DNA from: Symbiodinium sp. CCMP2592
Lineage: Eukaryota; Sar; Dinophyceae; Suessiales; Symbiodiniaceae
DNA length: 64,000 bases
Direction of reading: 5' to 3'
Assembly: GCA_905221615.1 (NCBI GenBank)
Contig: CAJNDT010004691.1
Coordinates: 111,001 to 175,000 of the forward strand
The notes beneath the pieces were generated by a model that ran no database searches, was not told the origin of the DNA, and worked only from the letters and a program-made list of their open reading frames with translations. Made by a program: the position numbers and the translations under genes. Shown here piece by piece: positions 52,556 through 55,730 of this stretch (positions are counted from its first letter, which is position 1; the number at the start of each line of letters is the position of its first letter).

Positions 52556-54153
52556 CATACATACGTACGTACATCGTTTAAAATTAAAAGCCAGGAACTA
52601 CTGAAACCTACAGGTAGGATGTACGACCGATCTAGCGGCGGCTTGGGAACTTGGGTGTCGGGGGGCACATTTCGTGGTGATGTACGGAGCTCTATCTGGC
52701 TTTGGTGATTTCGCTCTTACGGTTTACGATTCATGCAGGTTCGTTCTTCATCACAGCAATACATGCCCAGTATTTGTTGTCACATGTCGGCCCCTGAATC
52801 CGCGACGGGCTTAGGATGTTGGGTTTTGCGTTCAGGTTGAAAACACGAGCAGATTAAGTACTTACAAGTGTTATTTACTCTTCTCGATTACTCTTACTGT
52901 TGCAATACAGTTTTCCACGACGTAGTACTATTTCATAATACCACTAGCACATACTAACCATTGTCATTGCGAATACGATGAGCATTCCTAATACTATCAC
53001 GATTACAAACAAGCTTATTTATGTTTTCATTGTCGATGATAGTACTAAGTTCAACATACGGTGGCGCCTTAAACTCCTGCAGAGCCTTTCCGAAGCTGCG
53101 GAAGCTGCTGAAGAAGACGGAATCGTATTTGAGCATGCAGTGGCTTGCGCCGATGCAACAATATATGATTGGTTGTCAAGATTAGGGTCCCTCTTTGGGT
53201 CCCTAAGATAGTACGGCACCTAATATCTAGGGTACCTATAAATAAAAAGGGGTCAACAATTCTGACAACCACCCATATGGAAACTCTTGTAAATCGGGTC
53301 AGCATCCGTATTTCGAGTCTAACCCTCGCAGAGCAGAGGCAGACGTTAGACTTCACCAATCCTTAGGGGTACTTCGAAATATGTTTTTAATTTTTGGTTG
53401 TTATATATTAATCCCTAAGAAACAGCTAAAACTGTAATTTTTGCTAGGGTTCTAAGTTCAGTAGAGAATCTCAACGCCCCAAATCATTGTTCTTAAACCC
53501 AGGGTCGTAGACTCTCAATAAAACAGGTCCTGAGCCTGGCATCTACTGCCTATAGTCTCCTTTGCAATTACTTTGTTGGCGACTTTGATCCTGAATTTAG
53601 AAATCGGTACAACAGCCACCAGCAGCAACGGCGATGGAGACTTTCGGTGTGTCCAGGCTTTCCCCCAAACTTTCTAGCATAGGACAGTGCATTATTTAGT
53701 ATAGTATAGCATTGGCATGCATTTCCTGGTGTCGCCTTATCCGGGCGGCCGGAAGACCGCCGGTCCCCATCAGAATCAGAATCGTACCCAGAGACTCCTA
53801 TATCCCTTATAACTAAGCATTATGCGTTAAATCATACTAGGGATCCTACTATAATTTAGGGTAGATTCCTGAATTAAGAGTTTTTTGGGAGTCTTTGGGT
53901 AAAGTATGGTATAGCAACCCCTCAACCCTAAACTCCTAAACCAAAGGTGGAGCGCAGTTCTTGAGTATTATAGGATCCTAAAATGACAACAGCAGGAGGA
54001 ACTACAATGGAGACTTCGGTGTCTCCAGACGTTACCCTAAACATTAAATCCCAAACCTTAAGCCGAAGGTGGAGCGCAGTTCTAGAGCAGCTGGCGGATG
54101 CGCGGAGCCGCCGGCAATTCGTCGACACCGCCACCTACCAGGCTTCCGCTACC
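23758..54153 (+). CDS. Dispersed PPR-protein gene (candidate locus span)
   Basis: This is a span, not one continuous coding region. About twenty 55-170 bp islands on plus have protein-like frames, and many translate into single PPR-type helix-turn-helix units, such as TSAINACRLG, AATFAALITACALHGWAQAL and YHNAVIGLFADASSWRCAV. PPR proteins bind single-stranded RNA in mitochondria or plastids for editing, splicing or stability, and dinoflagellate genomes carry many of them. Here each exon covers roughly one 31-38 residue repeat. Several islands have clear AG and GT borders. Where two neighbours have good borders (30121-30207 and 31127-31223), the phases match (0 to 0). Introns run 0.5-2.5 kb and consist of heptads, hairpins and microsatellites. 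No start exon, organelle-targeting leader or stop exon was identified. It could be two or more genes, or a decayed gene: the 28.4-kb exon needs a non-obvious acceptor. Confidence 0.55.
23871..23957. repeat. Hairpin element, family T
   Basis: ACCTAGACCCCCCCAAAGTA and ACTTTTGGGGTCCAGGTA arms, with TAATGGCC/GGCCATTA inside. A half copy remains at 13170-13212. Confidence 0.65.
24407..24460. repeat. Half of a family H hairpin
   Basis: CATGTGCCCCAATGGTATAT and TTTGGCCTTAAAG only. Confidence 0.5.
24485..24640 (+). CDS. Possible exon (24.5 kb)
   Basis: A GC-rich 125-bp island open in two plus frames: one reads WKVISAYVEEGRSRGRTWRV, the other VLTWRKVVLVAALGGFENNA. The first has a PPR-like VISAYVEEG core. 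No decisive splice site. Confidence 0.3.
24681..24812. repeat. TATG/GATA microsatellite
   Basis: TATG tetramers with CATA/TGTG interruptions, ending in four GATA units. Confidence 0.9.
25260..25331 (+). CDS. PPR-type exon (25.3 kb)
   Basis: CCTAG acceptor; reads SCMRSRGWQEALSQATEALP then NEEPR. SC-x-x-x-GWQEAL is the helix A-turn-helix B signature seen in PPR arrays. The donor GT is the first base pair of GTTTAGGG heptads. Confidence 0.55.
25388..25492. repeat. Hairpin element, family C, in TA-repeat DNA
   Basis: ATGGGTGGTTATCAAAATTA and AATTTTGACAACCACCCAT arms. The right end enters (TA)n at once. Confidence 0.8.
25518..25629. repeat. Hairpin element, family I, within (TA)n
   Basis: TAGTAGAAGACAAAAGTTGG and CCAACTTTATGGGGTTTACT arms, flanked on both sides by TA dinucleotides, which supports a TA target. 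Confidence 0.8.
25627..25709. repeat. (TA)n microsatellite
   Basis: About 80 bp of TA dinucleotides with a few ACATA/ACGTA interruptions; the counterpart left of element I is 25491-25518. Confidence 0.95.
25788..25892 (+). CDS. PPR-type exon (25.8 kb)
   Basis: Reads EVAASGLKGDDFTCTSAINA followed by CRLGPKALIRD. GLKGDDFTCTSAINACRLG matches the usual linker plus helix A of plant and dinoflagellate PPRs (G-L-x-P-D-x-x-T-Y-x-x-x-I-x-A-C). Donor GTAGGA at 25893. The strongest family signature in the window. Confidence 0.65.
25972..26071. repeat. Hairpin element, family L
   Basis: AGGTTCAGGGGACTTGCTAG and CTTACTAAGGCCCAGGGAAC; related to 13696-13825. Confidence 0.5.
26627..26832. repeat. Family H hairpin interrupted by family C
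   Basis: H arms (AGTCCATGTGCCCAA; GAGTACATGAACTCGTAGG) with a full C element at 26641-26744 inserted at the left arm. Confidence 0.75.
26641..26744. repeat. Hairpin element, family C, nested in H
   Basis: ATGGGTGGTTGTCAAAATTA to AATTTTGACAACCACCCA. The flanking H bases AA appear on both sides, compatible with a 2-bp target duplication. Confidence 0.8.
26834..26940 (+). CDS. Possible PPR-type exon (26.9 kb)
   Basis: Reads LSSSALRQAWRLGICWLDRH then EAQQTPSDDQASTAT; GTAAAT donor at 26941. S-A-L-x-x-AWRLG resembles the PPR helix pair. The minus strand is also open. Confidence 0.45.
27025..27116. repeat. Hairpin element, family N
   Basis: ATAAGTCCTGCATGACC and GGGTCATGCAGGGTTTATAT arms; the outer TATCATCAACC is shared with copies at 42598 and 54654. 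Confidence 0.65.
27228..27323. repeat. Hairpin element, family G
   Basis: GACGAAATGACCC and GGGTTCATTTCGTC outer arms; GGGGCCATATACCCATATAC inside. A related form is at 38124-38200. Confidence 0.6.
27355..27425 (+). CDS. Possible exon (27.4 kb)
   Basis: Reads SEELLWVPSGAERCVGLFER; alternative frame RGASVGTVRCRALRRVIRET. GC-rich, between hairpins G and K. Borders unclear. Confidence 0.3.
27424..27496. repeat. Truncated hairpin, family K
   Basis: Right half only: CTAACCTACAAAACTACTAT and GATTGGGTACTTTGCACCCT. Confidence 0.5.
27687..27827. repeat. Hairpin J-like element split by a (GT)n microsatellite
   Basis: GAGTCTCCGTTGTAGTTCTT and GAAACTACAATGGGGACTGT are the arms; ~35 bp of GT repeats (27711-27745) and a short unique segment replace the normal loop. 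Confidence 0.65.
27858..27961 (+). CDS. PPR-type exon (27.9 kb)
   Basis: Reads EEWGEAVYNSALASYPKTGW and continues AQGLELTARLRQR. VYNSALASYPKTGWAQGLEL has the Y-N-x-x-L-x-S...G-W-x-x-x-L-E-L layout of a PPR repeat. Donor GTGCGG at 27962. Confidence 0.65.
28004..28128. repeat. Hairpin element, family H, diverged
   Basis: CTAAGCGTCCATGCATCAAG and GATACATGGATCCTTAGGG arms, GTATATACTGTGGCC and GGCCAAGTACATGC inside. Confidence 0.6.
28165..28330 (-). repeat. CCCTAAA array
   Basis: About fifteen heptads including CCCTAAT and CCTTAA variants. Confidence 0.75.
28359..28443 (+). CDS. PPR-type exon (28.4 kb)
   Basis: Reads AATFAALITACALHGWAQAL then EDRCK; T-F-x-A-L-I-T-A-C-x-x-x-G-W-A-Q-A-L-E is an almost textbook PPR repeat. 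Donor GTACGA at 28444. The nearer acceptor (AACAG at 28340) would leave an in-frame TGA, so I place the acceptor at CTGAG (28358). Confidence 0.65.
29150..29243. repeat. Hairpin element, family E
   Basis: GGGAGTTTCCGAAAATTGGG and TTTTTTCGGAAACTCCC arms. It is followed after 15 bp by an F element. Confidence 0.7.
29258..29375. repeat. Hairpin element, family F
   Basis: TAGGATGCCCAGCAGTACCC and TAGGTTACTGGGCATCCTA arms; a divergent outer sequence with the F-type core. Confidence 0.6.
29388..29465 (+). CDS. Possible exon (29.4 kb)
   Basis: Reads HHHDEELRDCTGQLGDFIGL then VQAAET; heptad-free GC-rich island just after hairpin F. The minus strand also reads through (SCLDEANEVAKLPRAIPQLL). Strand uncertain. 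Confidence 0.3.
29715..29770 (+). repeat. 28-bp perfect tandem duplication
   Basis: CAGTAGGATCTCCATCAAGG occurs at 29715 and 29743 within an identical 28-bp repeat. Confidence 0.9.
30121..30207 (+). CDS. PPR-type exon (30.1 kb), 29 codons
   Basis: CCTGCAG acceptor, GTACCT donor; exactly 87 bp, phase 0. Reads ALGNAGPDGPSHAAALLRRL then RQMRVRPHA; A-A-L-L-x-x-L-R-Q-M-R-V-R-P is helix B plus linker of a PPR. Confidence 0.65.
30567..30691. repeat. Hairpin element, family A
   Basis: TACTTGGCGGATTATGAGAC and CCCTGATCCTTTAAGTAG arms; heads the 106-bp tandem array. Confidence 0.7.
30660..31120 (+). repeat. 106-bp tandem array with dimeric order
   Basis: Four full units start at 30660, 30766, 30879 and 30985, with a partial fifth at 31091. 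Units 1 and 3 carry TTAAAAGAGCCCTTATAGG; units 2 and 4 carry TTAAAGGGACCCTTTAAG. Unit 2 is 113 bp, longer by one CCCTAAA heptad; the others are 106 bp. Confidence 0.9.
31127..31223 (+). CDS. PPR-type exon (31.1 kb)
   Basis: AGACAG acceptor at the edge of the tandem array. Reads LIRSEALWGSALGSCGQKGA and continues WDTALFLLLGLW. SALGSCGQKGAWDTALFLL is a clear PPR helix pair. The donor is in GGGGTTGAAG. Starts in phase 0, matching the end of the 30.1-kb exon. Confidence 0.65.
31840..32135 (-). repeat. CCCTAAA array, degenerate
   Basis: About 300 bp of CCCTAAA, CCCCAAA and CCTACACC units; TACACCCTAAACCC-type phrases repeat. Confidence 0.7.
32140..32220 (+). CDS. PPR-type exon (32.2 kb)
   Basis: Follows TTTAGCTAAG; reads LSDLSQRNLQRDALCLASAL then GAAEVRR; GTATGC donor at 32221. 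D-A-L-C-L-A-S-A-L-G-A-A fits a PPR helix A. Confidence 0.5.
32221..33308. other. Intron-like stretch; little recognised
   Basis: Fewer heptads than elsewhere. A hairpin K remnant at 33190-33262 and otherwise unique DNA. No exon supported. Confidence 0.4.
33309..33412. repeat. Hairpin element, family H
   Basis: AAGCTCCATGTAGCCATATA and TATGAGTACATGGAGCCTTA arms; well preserved. Confidence 0.7.
33426..33511 (+). CDS. PPR-type exon (33.5 kb)
   Basis: Reads LKLDAGLTEVAETWDHALQL then LP before a TAG; W-D-H-A-L-Q-L-L is the PPR helix B start. Directly follows hairpin H. Splice sites not clear. Confidence 0.5.
33879..34014. repeat. Hairpin element, family L, diverged
   Basis: GGGGGACTTAGCGAGTAGG and TACTACGCCCCCCTGACCCT. 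Confidence 0.5.
34438..34492 (+). CDS. Possible PPR-type exon (34.4 kb)
   Basis: Reads VLESAAGECWHEPTDLLCS; a GC-rich island before GTACAG. Short, weak family fit. Confidence 0.4.
35087..35170 (+). CDS. PPR-type exon (35.1 kb)
   Basis: Reads VISGGLQACVQSSWRLAPEL and continues LQQALALP. V-I-S-x-x-L-Q-A-C...W...A-L is the PPR repeat layout. Donor GTTACA at 35171. Confidence 0.6.
35950..36046. repeat. Hairpin element, family I, diverged
   Basis: TTTTGGAACATGCATTTCGG and TTATGTTCCAACTCCTGGCT; TAGATTATACTTTGCCGTAA inside. Confidence 0.5.
36315..36352 (+). repeat. Short TTTAGGG array
   Basis: Five perfect TTTAGGG units. Confidence 0.8.
36690..36795. repeat. Hairpin element, family H
   Basis: CCCTAAGGGTCCATGTATCC and GGGTACATGGACCCTTA arms. 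Confidence 0.7.
36948..37152. repeat. Family B hairpin (reverse) interrupted by family C
   Basis: B arms CCCAAAGGATCCTATGTACC and ACAGTACAAAGGACCC are ~200 bp apart; a complete C lies between GGTTTCCATAT and ATTAGGAATTAC. Confidence 0.85.
36997..37097. repeat. Hairpin element, family C, nested in B
   Basis: ATGGGTAGTTATCAAAATTA to TAATTTTGACAACCACCCAT. Comparison with uninterrupted B copies shows the target CCATATTAGG, with a 2-bp AT (or TA) duplication. Confidence 0.85.
37228..37305. repeat. Hairpin element, family J
   Basis: AGGCCCCATAGCAGTTCCTT and AAAGGAACTACTATGGGGCC arms. Confidence 0.75.
37655..37780. repeat. Hairpin element, family U
   Basis: TTGGTAGCTGAGTGGATACA and GTGGCGTATGAACTCAGCAA with inner ACACTTTATTTACACTTTCT and GAAAGTGTACACTTTTTG. 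Single copy; the imperfect dyad resembles other families only in size. Confidence 0.5.
37864..37996 (+). CDS. PPR-type exon (37.9 kb)
   Basis: Open for 44 codons: HLEAAELFRNAVLSSLDLDS, then WPCALELVQGVRAQRLECVC. W-P-C-A-L-E-L-V...R-A-Q-R-L-E-C-V-C-Y-A is a helix B, linker and next helix A. One of the longest and most convincing PPR islands. The donor GT is again the heptad GTTTAGG. Confidence 0.65.
38124..38200. repeat. Hairpin element, family G-like
   Basis: GTAGGGGTCATGTACCCGTA and TTTTGGGGTACATGT; diverged relative of 27228-27323. Confidence 0.5.
38201..38310. repeat. Hairpin element, family D
   Basis: TAGAAGCTGCCCCCACCCTG and GGGTGGGGGCCCCTTCTA arms. Confidence 0.8.
38313..38388. repeat. 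(TAC)n microsatellite
   Basis: About 25 pure ACT/TAC trinucleotides directly after element D. A poly-Leu frame here is spurious. Confidence 0.95.
38517..38560 (+). repeat. TTTAGGG array
   Basis: Six perfect TTTAGGG units. Confidence 0.85.
38753..38875. repeat. Hairpin element, family B (reverse)
   Basis: ACCCAAAGGACTTTAAGTAC and CAGTATCTAGAACCCTTTGG arms; ATGATTTGGGGAAGTATCCC inside. Confidence 0.65.
39149..39241 (+). CDS. Possible PPR-type exon (39.2 kb)
   Basis: A 90-bp island open in several frames. The PPR-like frame reads VPITSSLIGSAATSLKPSST then AWAL. Other readings (plus ELSDWLRGDFAEAFLHGLGA; minus EESAQAVEEGFSEVAAEPIR) are also protein-like, so frame and strand are not settled. 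Confidence 0.4.
39441..39538. repeat. Hairpin element, family J
   Basis: CTATAGCCTCCATTGTAGTT and AACTACAATGGAGACTATAG arms. Confidence 0.75.
39789..39854. repeat. Truncated hairpin, family E
   Basis: Right part only: GGATCCTACTATTTGGGG and CTTCGGAAACTCC. Confidence 0.55.
40420..40790 (+). CDS. Coding block with shifting frame at 40.4-40.8 kb
   Basis: About 370 bp of heptad-free, GC-rich DNA. It first reads MEDQQERKRIMKLVSDAF in one frame. After a run of six C (40482-40487) the most protein-like frame becomes PPEPPKAVPPPVQPSMPPPK followed by KKARPVQNIWSHAPTIPFSM and a basic stretch VRQKRSKRQK. The first frame itself stays open to 40740 (VVVAADMLSRGMDFNQVGRT). So it is either a long exon in the first frame or a gene with a one-base slip in the C run. 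The Pro/Lys-rich part resembles a disordered nuclear or RNA-binding linker. Family not recognised. It differs from the PPR islands in length and composition and could be a separate gene copy lying in the intron. Confidence 0.45.
40860..41000 (-). repeat. CCCTAAA array
   Basis: Heptads in groups of two or three separated by CCCTGAAACCCCTGAA modules. Confidence 0.7.
41024..41141. repeat. Hairpin element, family A
   Basis: GCTTAAAGGATCATGGGACT and AAGTCCCATGATCCTTTG arms; a stray right half is repeated at 41238-41265. Confidence 0.7.
41268..41327 (+). CDS. Possible PPR-type exon (41.3 kb)
   Basis: TACAG acceptor directly after the stray A half-hairpin; reads LLQQAKALQVQTHAPDQQA. Resembles PPR helix B. 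An internal CAG/GTGCAG could be an earlier donor. Confidence 0.4.
41365..41439. repeat. Truncated hairpin, family E, joined to H
   Basis: GGGAGTTTCCGAACATTAGG to GGGTACTAT, then family H begins at once. A second partial E lies at 41587-41650. Confidence 0.6.
41438..41547. repeat. Hairpin element, family H
   Basis: CCAAAGGCTCCATGTATCTT and GGGTACATGGAGCCAT arms. Confidence 0.7.
41848..41943 (+). repeat. ~50-bp tandem duplication
   Basis: CCCCAAACCCTATAAACCCG and AAGCACAG(T/C)GCATGTTGA occur twice, ~50 bp apart. Confidence 0.8.
42155..42370 (+). repeat. Degenerate tandem repeat
   Basis: TTAACCTCTTTT, AAAGACCTACCATA and GTAACCTTTTTGTT motifs recur at ~70-80 bp spacing, about three copies. Confidence 0.45.
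42598..42702. repeat. Hairpin element, family N
   Basis: CGGTTGATGACGTAAATCCT and AGGATTTATATCATCAAC arms, CCCATAACGAGTAATATACC inside. Confidence 0.75.
42848..42928 (+). CDS. PPR-type exon (42.9 kb)
   Basis: Reads ACLRSEVGYHNAVIGLFADA then SSWRCAV; Y-H-N-A-V-I-G-x-x-x-x-x-S-S-W-R-C-A is a PPR repeat. Donor GTGTAA or GTAACT. Confidence 0.6.
43246..43349. repeat. Hairpin element, family E
   Basis: GTTTCCGAAAATTGGTGGTA and CTATTTTCGGAAACCACC arms; followed at once by a half H element (43347-43430). Confidence 0.65.
43441..43514 (+). CDS. Possible exon (43.4 kb)
   Basis: Reads TMMGAQKEVAMSQILAVDAQ then AWVQT; squeezed between hairpin remnants and heptads. Plausible PPR linker and helix, weak. 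Confidence 0.35.
44042..44153. repeat. Hairpin element, family K
   Basis: ACCCCAAGGGTCCAAGTACC and GGGTCCTTTGGACCCTTGGG arms; best copy of K. The island after it (44220-44338) is open on both strands (minus reads TKAWRLALAWARERFDDLF). Confidence 0.7.
44338..44430 (+). repeat. TTTAGGG array
   Basis: About twelve heptads with TTTGGGG and TTTTGGG variants. Confidence 0.75.
44689..44799. repeat. Hairpin element, family H
   Basis: CCCCAAGGCTCCGTGTACTC and AAGTACATGGACCCTTAGG arms. Confidence 0.6.
45300..45600 (-). repeat. CCCTAAA array with ~34-bp higher-order unit
   Basis: AAACTCTAATCCCTAAACCC recurs, alternating with CTCTGAACCC, over ~190 bp. Confidence 0.75.
45608..45671 (+). CDS. PPR-type exon (45.6 kb)
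   Basis: CTCAG acceptor, GTTAAA donor. Reads ISLKASLAACEASSTWRLL; the L-x-A-S-L-A-A-C-E-A-S-S-T-W-R-L-L pattern is a compact PPR repeat. A partial echo of its 5' part (GCCTCAGGATTGCATC) lies upstream at 45280. Confidence 0.6.
45967..46078. repeat. Hairpin element, family S
   Basis: GGAGGCTCATACCCTA and TAATGGTATGAGCCTCTAGG outer arms. The arms are also seen with a different interior at 54199-54415. Confidence 0.55.
46511..46612. repeat. Hairpin element, family E
   Basis: TGGGAGTTTCCGAAAATTAG and ATATTCGGAAACCCCA arms. Confidence 0.7.
46650..46765. repeat. Hairpin element, family F
   Basis: CTAGGACCCAGAGTAGGCCC and TACTCTTAGGTCTAG arms. It ends 16 bp before the exon at 46782. Confidence 0.7.
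46782..46853 (+). CDS. Exon between two hairpins (46.8 kb)
   Basis: Reads GILRHRDTSNQEVNAAVQAF then PGLQ before TAG; SNQEVNAAVQAF resembles a PPR helix A. Family F ends just upstream and family I starts at 46849, so hairpins bound this 70-bp exon on both sides. Confidence 0.45.
46849..46964. repeat. Hairpin element, family I
   Basis: TACAGTAGAAGCGCAAAAGT and CCAATTTTCTTGGGTTTGCT arms. Confidence 0.7.
46987..47130. repeat. Hairpin element, family M, enlarged centre
   Basis: ACTCGGAGCCTCCGAATCCC and GGGGTTTTGGAGGCTCTGAG arms; TAGGATCCATAAT-type sequence duplicated in the centre. Confidence 0.65.
47131..48101. other. Intron-like stretch
   Basis: CCCTAAA heptads and TAGATCCCTTTAAAGGA modules. 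A long minus frame at 47014-47424 overlaps hairpin M and is probably chance. Confidence 0.4.
48102..48428. repeat. Large C/G-rich foldback element
   Basis: Arms TATGTGCCAGCATCCGCGCA and GGAGCGCGGGCACATATA, then C-runs carrying CATGGTAATCCCCCTCC on the left and matching G-runs with GGGGATACCATTGGGG on the right. The middle repeats TGTGGTTCCTGTGGTTCC and ends in TTCTTGTTCTTG. Long open frames in all frames here are low-complexity artefacts. Confidence 0.7.
48785..48862 (+). CDS. PPR-type exon (48.8 kb)
   Basis: ACAG acceptor; reads VLARSTAWPCAMQVLCGARG then ACSDRL. AWPCAMQVL matches the W-x-x-A-x-x-x-L core of helix B (compare WPCALELV at 37.9 kb). Donor GTTTTC. Confidence 0.6.
48878..48980 (+). 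repeat. TTTAGGG block
   Basis: About thirteen heptads, G-strand on plus. Confidence 0.7.
48981..50013. other. Intron-like stretch with GAT repeats
   Basis: No exon supported; the 3' half is trinucleotide-rich. Confidence 0.5.
49590..49985. repeat. GAT/ATG trinucleotide-rich region
   Basis: Imperfect GAT/GATGAT runs for ~400 bp, ending in a small ATCATCATGATG dyad. Open frames (poly Met/Asp/His) are artefacts. Confidence 0.9.
50014..50182 (+). CDS. Probable PPR-type exon (50.1 kb)
   Basis: TTTTTAG acceptor; 56 codons including SAMKRLRQTAPVTHSRVFAA and GLQIQSDTTSLPALAIAIQE. A-M-K-R-L-R-Q...V-T-H-S-R-V-F-A-A-G-L...A-L-A-I-A fits helix B, linker and a following repeat. Donor GTTTAGG. Confidence 0.5.
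50445..50557. repeat. Hairpin element, family F
   Basis: CTAGGACCTAGAGTAGGCCC and GGTTACTCTTGGGTCTAG arms. Confidence 0.75.
50866..51212 (+). CDS. Coding block at 50.9-51.2 kb
   Basis: Open for ~115 codons from ATG 50867 with protein-like content: RKACLLEAAEARSQVVKNPS, MCSADCEAKVNKGAFTAICH, SSEDTWVYSDRIGPGKTCRK. Left border: TTTAGACATGG after heptads. Right border: hairpin X, which the frame runs into. Hydrophobic residues near the start (FLYLFLDLPSCLAW) could be a signal or membrane segment. Family not recognised; several Cys and a charged C-terminal part. The minus strand is open for 68 codons. Could be a long exon, or a gene fragment truncated by the element. Confidence 0.4.
51214..51332. 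repeat. Hairpin element, family X
   Basis: AAACTGGGCTTTGGAGTACC and GGTTACTTCAAAGCCCAGT arms, with ATACTTTTTTGGCACC-type pairs inside. Single copy, abutting the coding block. Confidence 0.65.
51333..52024. other. Intron-like stretch
   Basis: Degenerate heptads in both directions; a CCCTAAA array at 51969-52015. No exon supported. Confidence 0.45.
52025..52130 (+). CDS. Well-bordered exon (52.0 kb), not clearly PPR
   Basis: GAGCAG acceptor and CACAG/GTAGGT donor. The phase 0 frame reads GAFRSHVPECYLLRGLENGK then ISYSQNRKILTQIGT. Good codon character and both splice sites; the family is unclear and it may be a non-repeat part of the same protein. Confidence 0.5.
52165..52275. repeat. Hairpin element, family E
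   Basis: ATGGGAGTTTCCGAAAATAG and AATTTCGGAAACTCCCAT arms. Confidence 0.75.
52505..52575. repeat. (GA)n(TA)n(CATA)n compound microsatellite
   Basis: Three adjoining short-repeat blocks. Confidence 0.9.
53056..53163 (+). CDS. PPR-type exon (53.1 kb)
   Basis: Reads WRLKLLQSLSEAAEAAEEDG and continues IVFEHAVACADA. Helix B (W-R-L-K-L-L), linker, then helix A (I-V-F-E-H-A-V-A-C-A) follow the PPR order. The 3' side enters hairpin C at 53165. Confidence 0.6.
53165..53276. repeat. Hairpin element, family C
   Basis: ATGATTGGTTGTCAAGATTA and ATTCTGACAACCACCCAT arms; sits at the 3' edge of a PPR exon. Confidence 0.75.
53364..53464. repeat. Interspersed element, family O
   Basis: TTAGGGGTACTTCGAAATAT to GGGTTCTAAGTTCAGTA. 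Confidence 0.7.
53788..53902. repeat. Hairpin element, family M-like
   Basis: CAGAGACTCCTATATCCCTT and AAGAGTTTTTTGGGAGTCTT arms. Confidence 0.55.
54069..54153 (+). CDS. PPR-type exon (54.1 kb)
   Basis: Reads WSAVLEQLADARSRRQFVDT then ATYQASAT before a TAG. W-x-x-V-L-E-Q-L...V-D-T-A-T-Y-Q-A-S-A-T matches PPR helix B, linker and helix A. The first 15-18 bp also occur at 53944-53961. Confidence 0.6.
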
Positions 54154-54653
54154 TAGGGGGGGTCGCTTTAGGGCTTAGGGTTTAGGGTGGGGTTAGAGGG
54201 TCATACCCGGTTTAGGGCTCAGGGCTTGGGGTTTAGGGCTACTTTTTTCTGTGGATTGTTTCAGTTGATTAGGATGTCAGATTTAGGTCCTGAGAGTGTA
54301 CCTAAGGGGTCATACCTTACCCTTCTATTTACCGTGCCTAGCTTTATGGTTCGGATCTGTTCTATAGAAAATTATACTCTAGGTACACTACGAAGCAGTG
54401 GTATGACCCTCTAGGATCACTGGGCGTAGTATAGTGTGCCACAAAACCCTGTTCTGGTCATTATGAAAGCCCCTTTATCGTTTTGGTGAGTGCTAGTAGC
54501 CTTCCTGAGAATTTTGGAGAGTGCACCTTGGGGGGCCGGGGGGGGGTGTTGAAAGCTGGGGGGACACGTGTACATATCGCTTAGGGCTCCAGGTGTTTAT
54601 AACTTATAACTTGCATTTGTGGGCATCTCTGGCCTTCCAGGGGTTGCCGACAC

Positions 54654-54746
54654 ACGGTTGATGATATAAATCCTGCATTACCTTAAGGACTCTAAACTAT
54701 GGGAGTTATGGTATATAGGTAATGCAGGGATTTTTATCATCAGCAG
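54654..54746. repeat. Hairpin element, family N
   Basis: CGGTTGATGATATAAATCCT and AGGGATTTTTATCATCAGC arms. Confidence 0.7.
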
Positions 54747-55627
54747 TAGGTATTTGAAGGCCCATGTCCAGCATCTACCTACAGGAGCTTTGACGGGGAA
54801 AGTTTTTTTTTGGGAAAGGGTTCTTTAGGGTTTAGGGTTGCCAATGGGAGAACCTTTCGCAAGTTGAGGGTTTAGGCTTAAGGGTGGATTTGGTCTTTGA
54901 TTGGATCTTCTTGGGGGGCCAATCTTAAAGATATCTCGTATTGGCCCTGTCCGAAACCGCAAGCCCTCAGCCGCAACCCTGAAACCCCAAGCTACCCAAC
55001 ACTATGCGGCTATGCGCCTCAAGCCCTTCCTTTTCTGGCGCATCCGATGACGCCCGTGTCGATTTGAAATGATTAAGATGCTGGATATAGGTCCTGGGAG
55101 TTTAGGGTTTCGGGGTTTACAGTTTAGGGTTAAAGCTTTAACTCTTGAACCCCTACAACACCAAACTCCTAGACTTGATGGGTTTGAAGAGCCATAGCTA
55201 TCCTACTTATCACACCACTGCTTTTTGCCCATGAACCTCCAAGTAGGCTTTGTGGCTTTGTGGCTGCGCAGTTCGAAGGGGAACCTTCGTCTACCAAACC
55301 CTACAGTAGGGTCCGGTGACAAAACCTGATGTAGAAGTTGTTGGTTAGCTAAGATACGGGTTTAGGGCTTGGTGAAAGAACCTCATAAATTGAACCGTAA
55401 ACCCTAAACCGAAGCCTTAAACCCAAAACCCTACACCTTAAAACTCAAACAATAAATCGTAAGGCCCTCATCGTGAAGAGCCTTTGATTTTCCGGCGGCC
55501 GCAGCGCAGCGGCTCGCCGGCTTTCTCTGCGTAGTTCCAAAAAGATTCACAAAGGGTTCAGTGTTTAGGGCATATGGGGTTCAGGGTTTAGGGCTTAGGG
55601 TTCGGGGCTTAGGGTGTAGATACTTTT

Positions 55628-55730
55628 CCCAAAGGGTCCATGTACCCAAATGGTAGATACTTCGGCCCAAAGTATCTATTTATAGGGATTGCCTAAGTAT
55701 ACACTATTTGGCAACAGGGACCCTTCGGGG
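55628..55730. repeat. Hairpin element, family H
   Basis: CCCAAAGGGTCCATGTACCC and AACAGGGACCCTTCGGGG arms. Confidence 0.65.
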
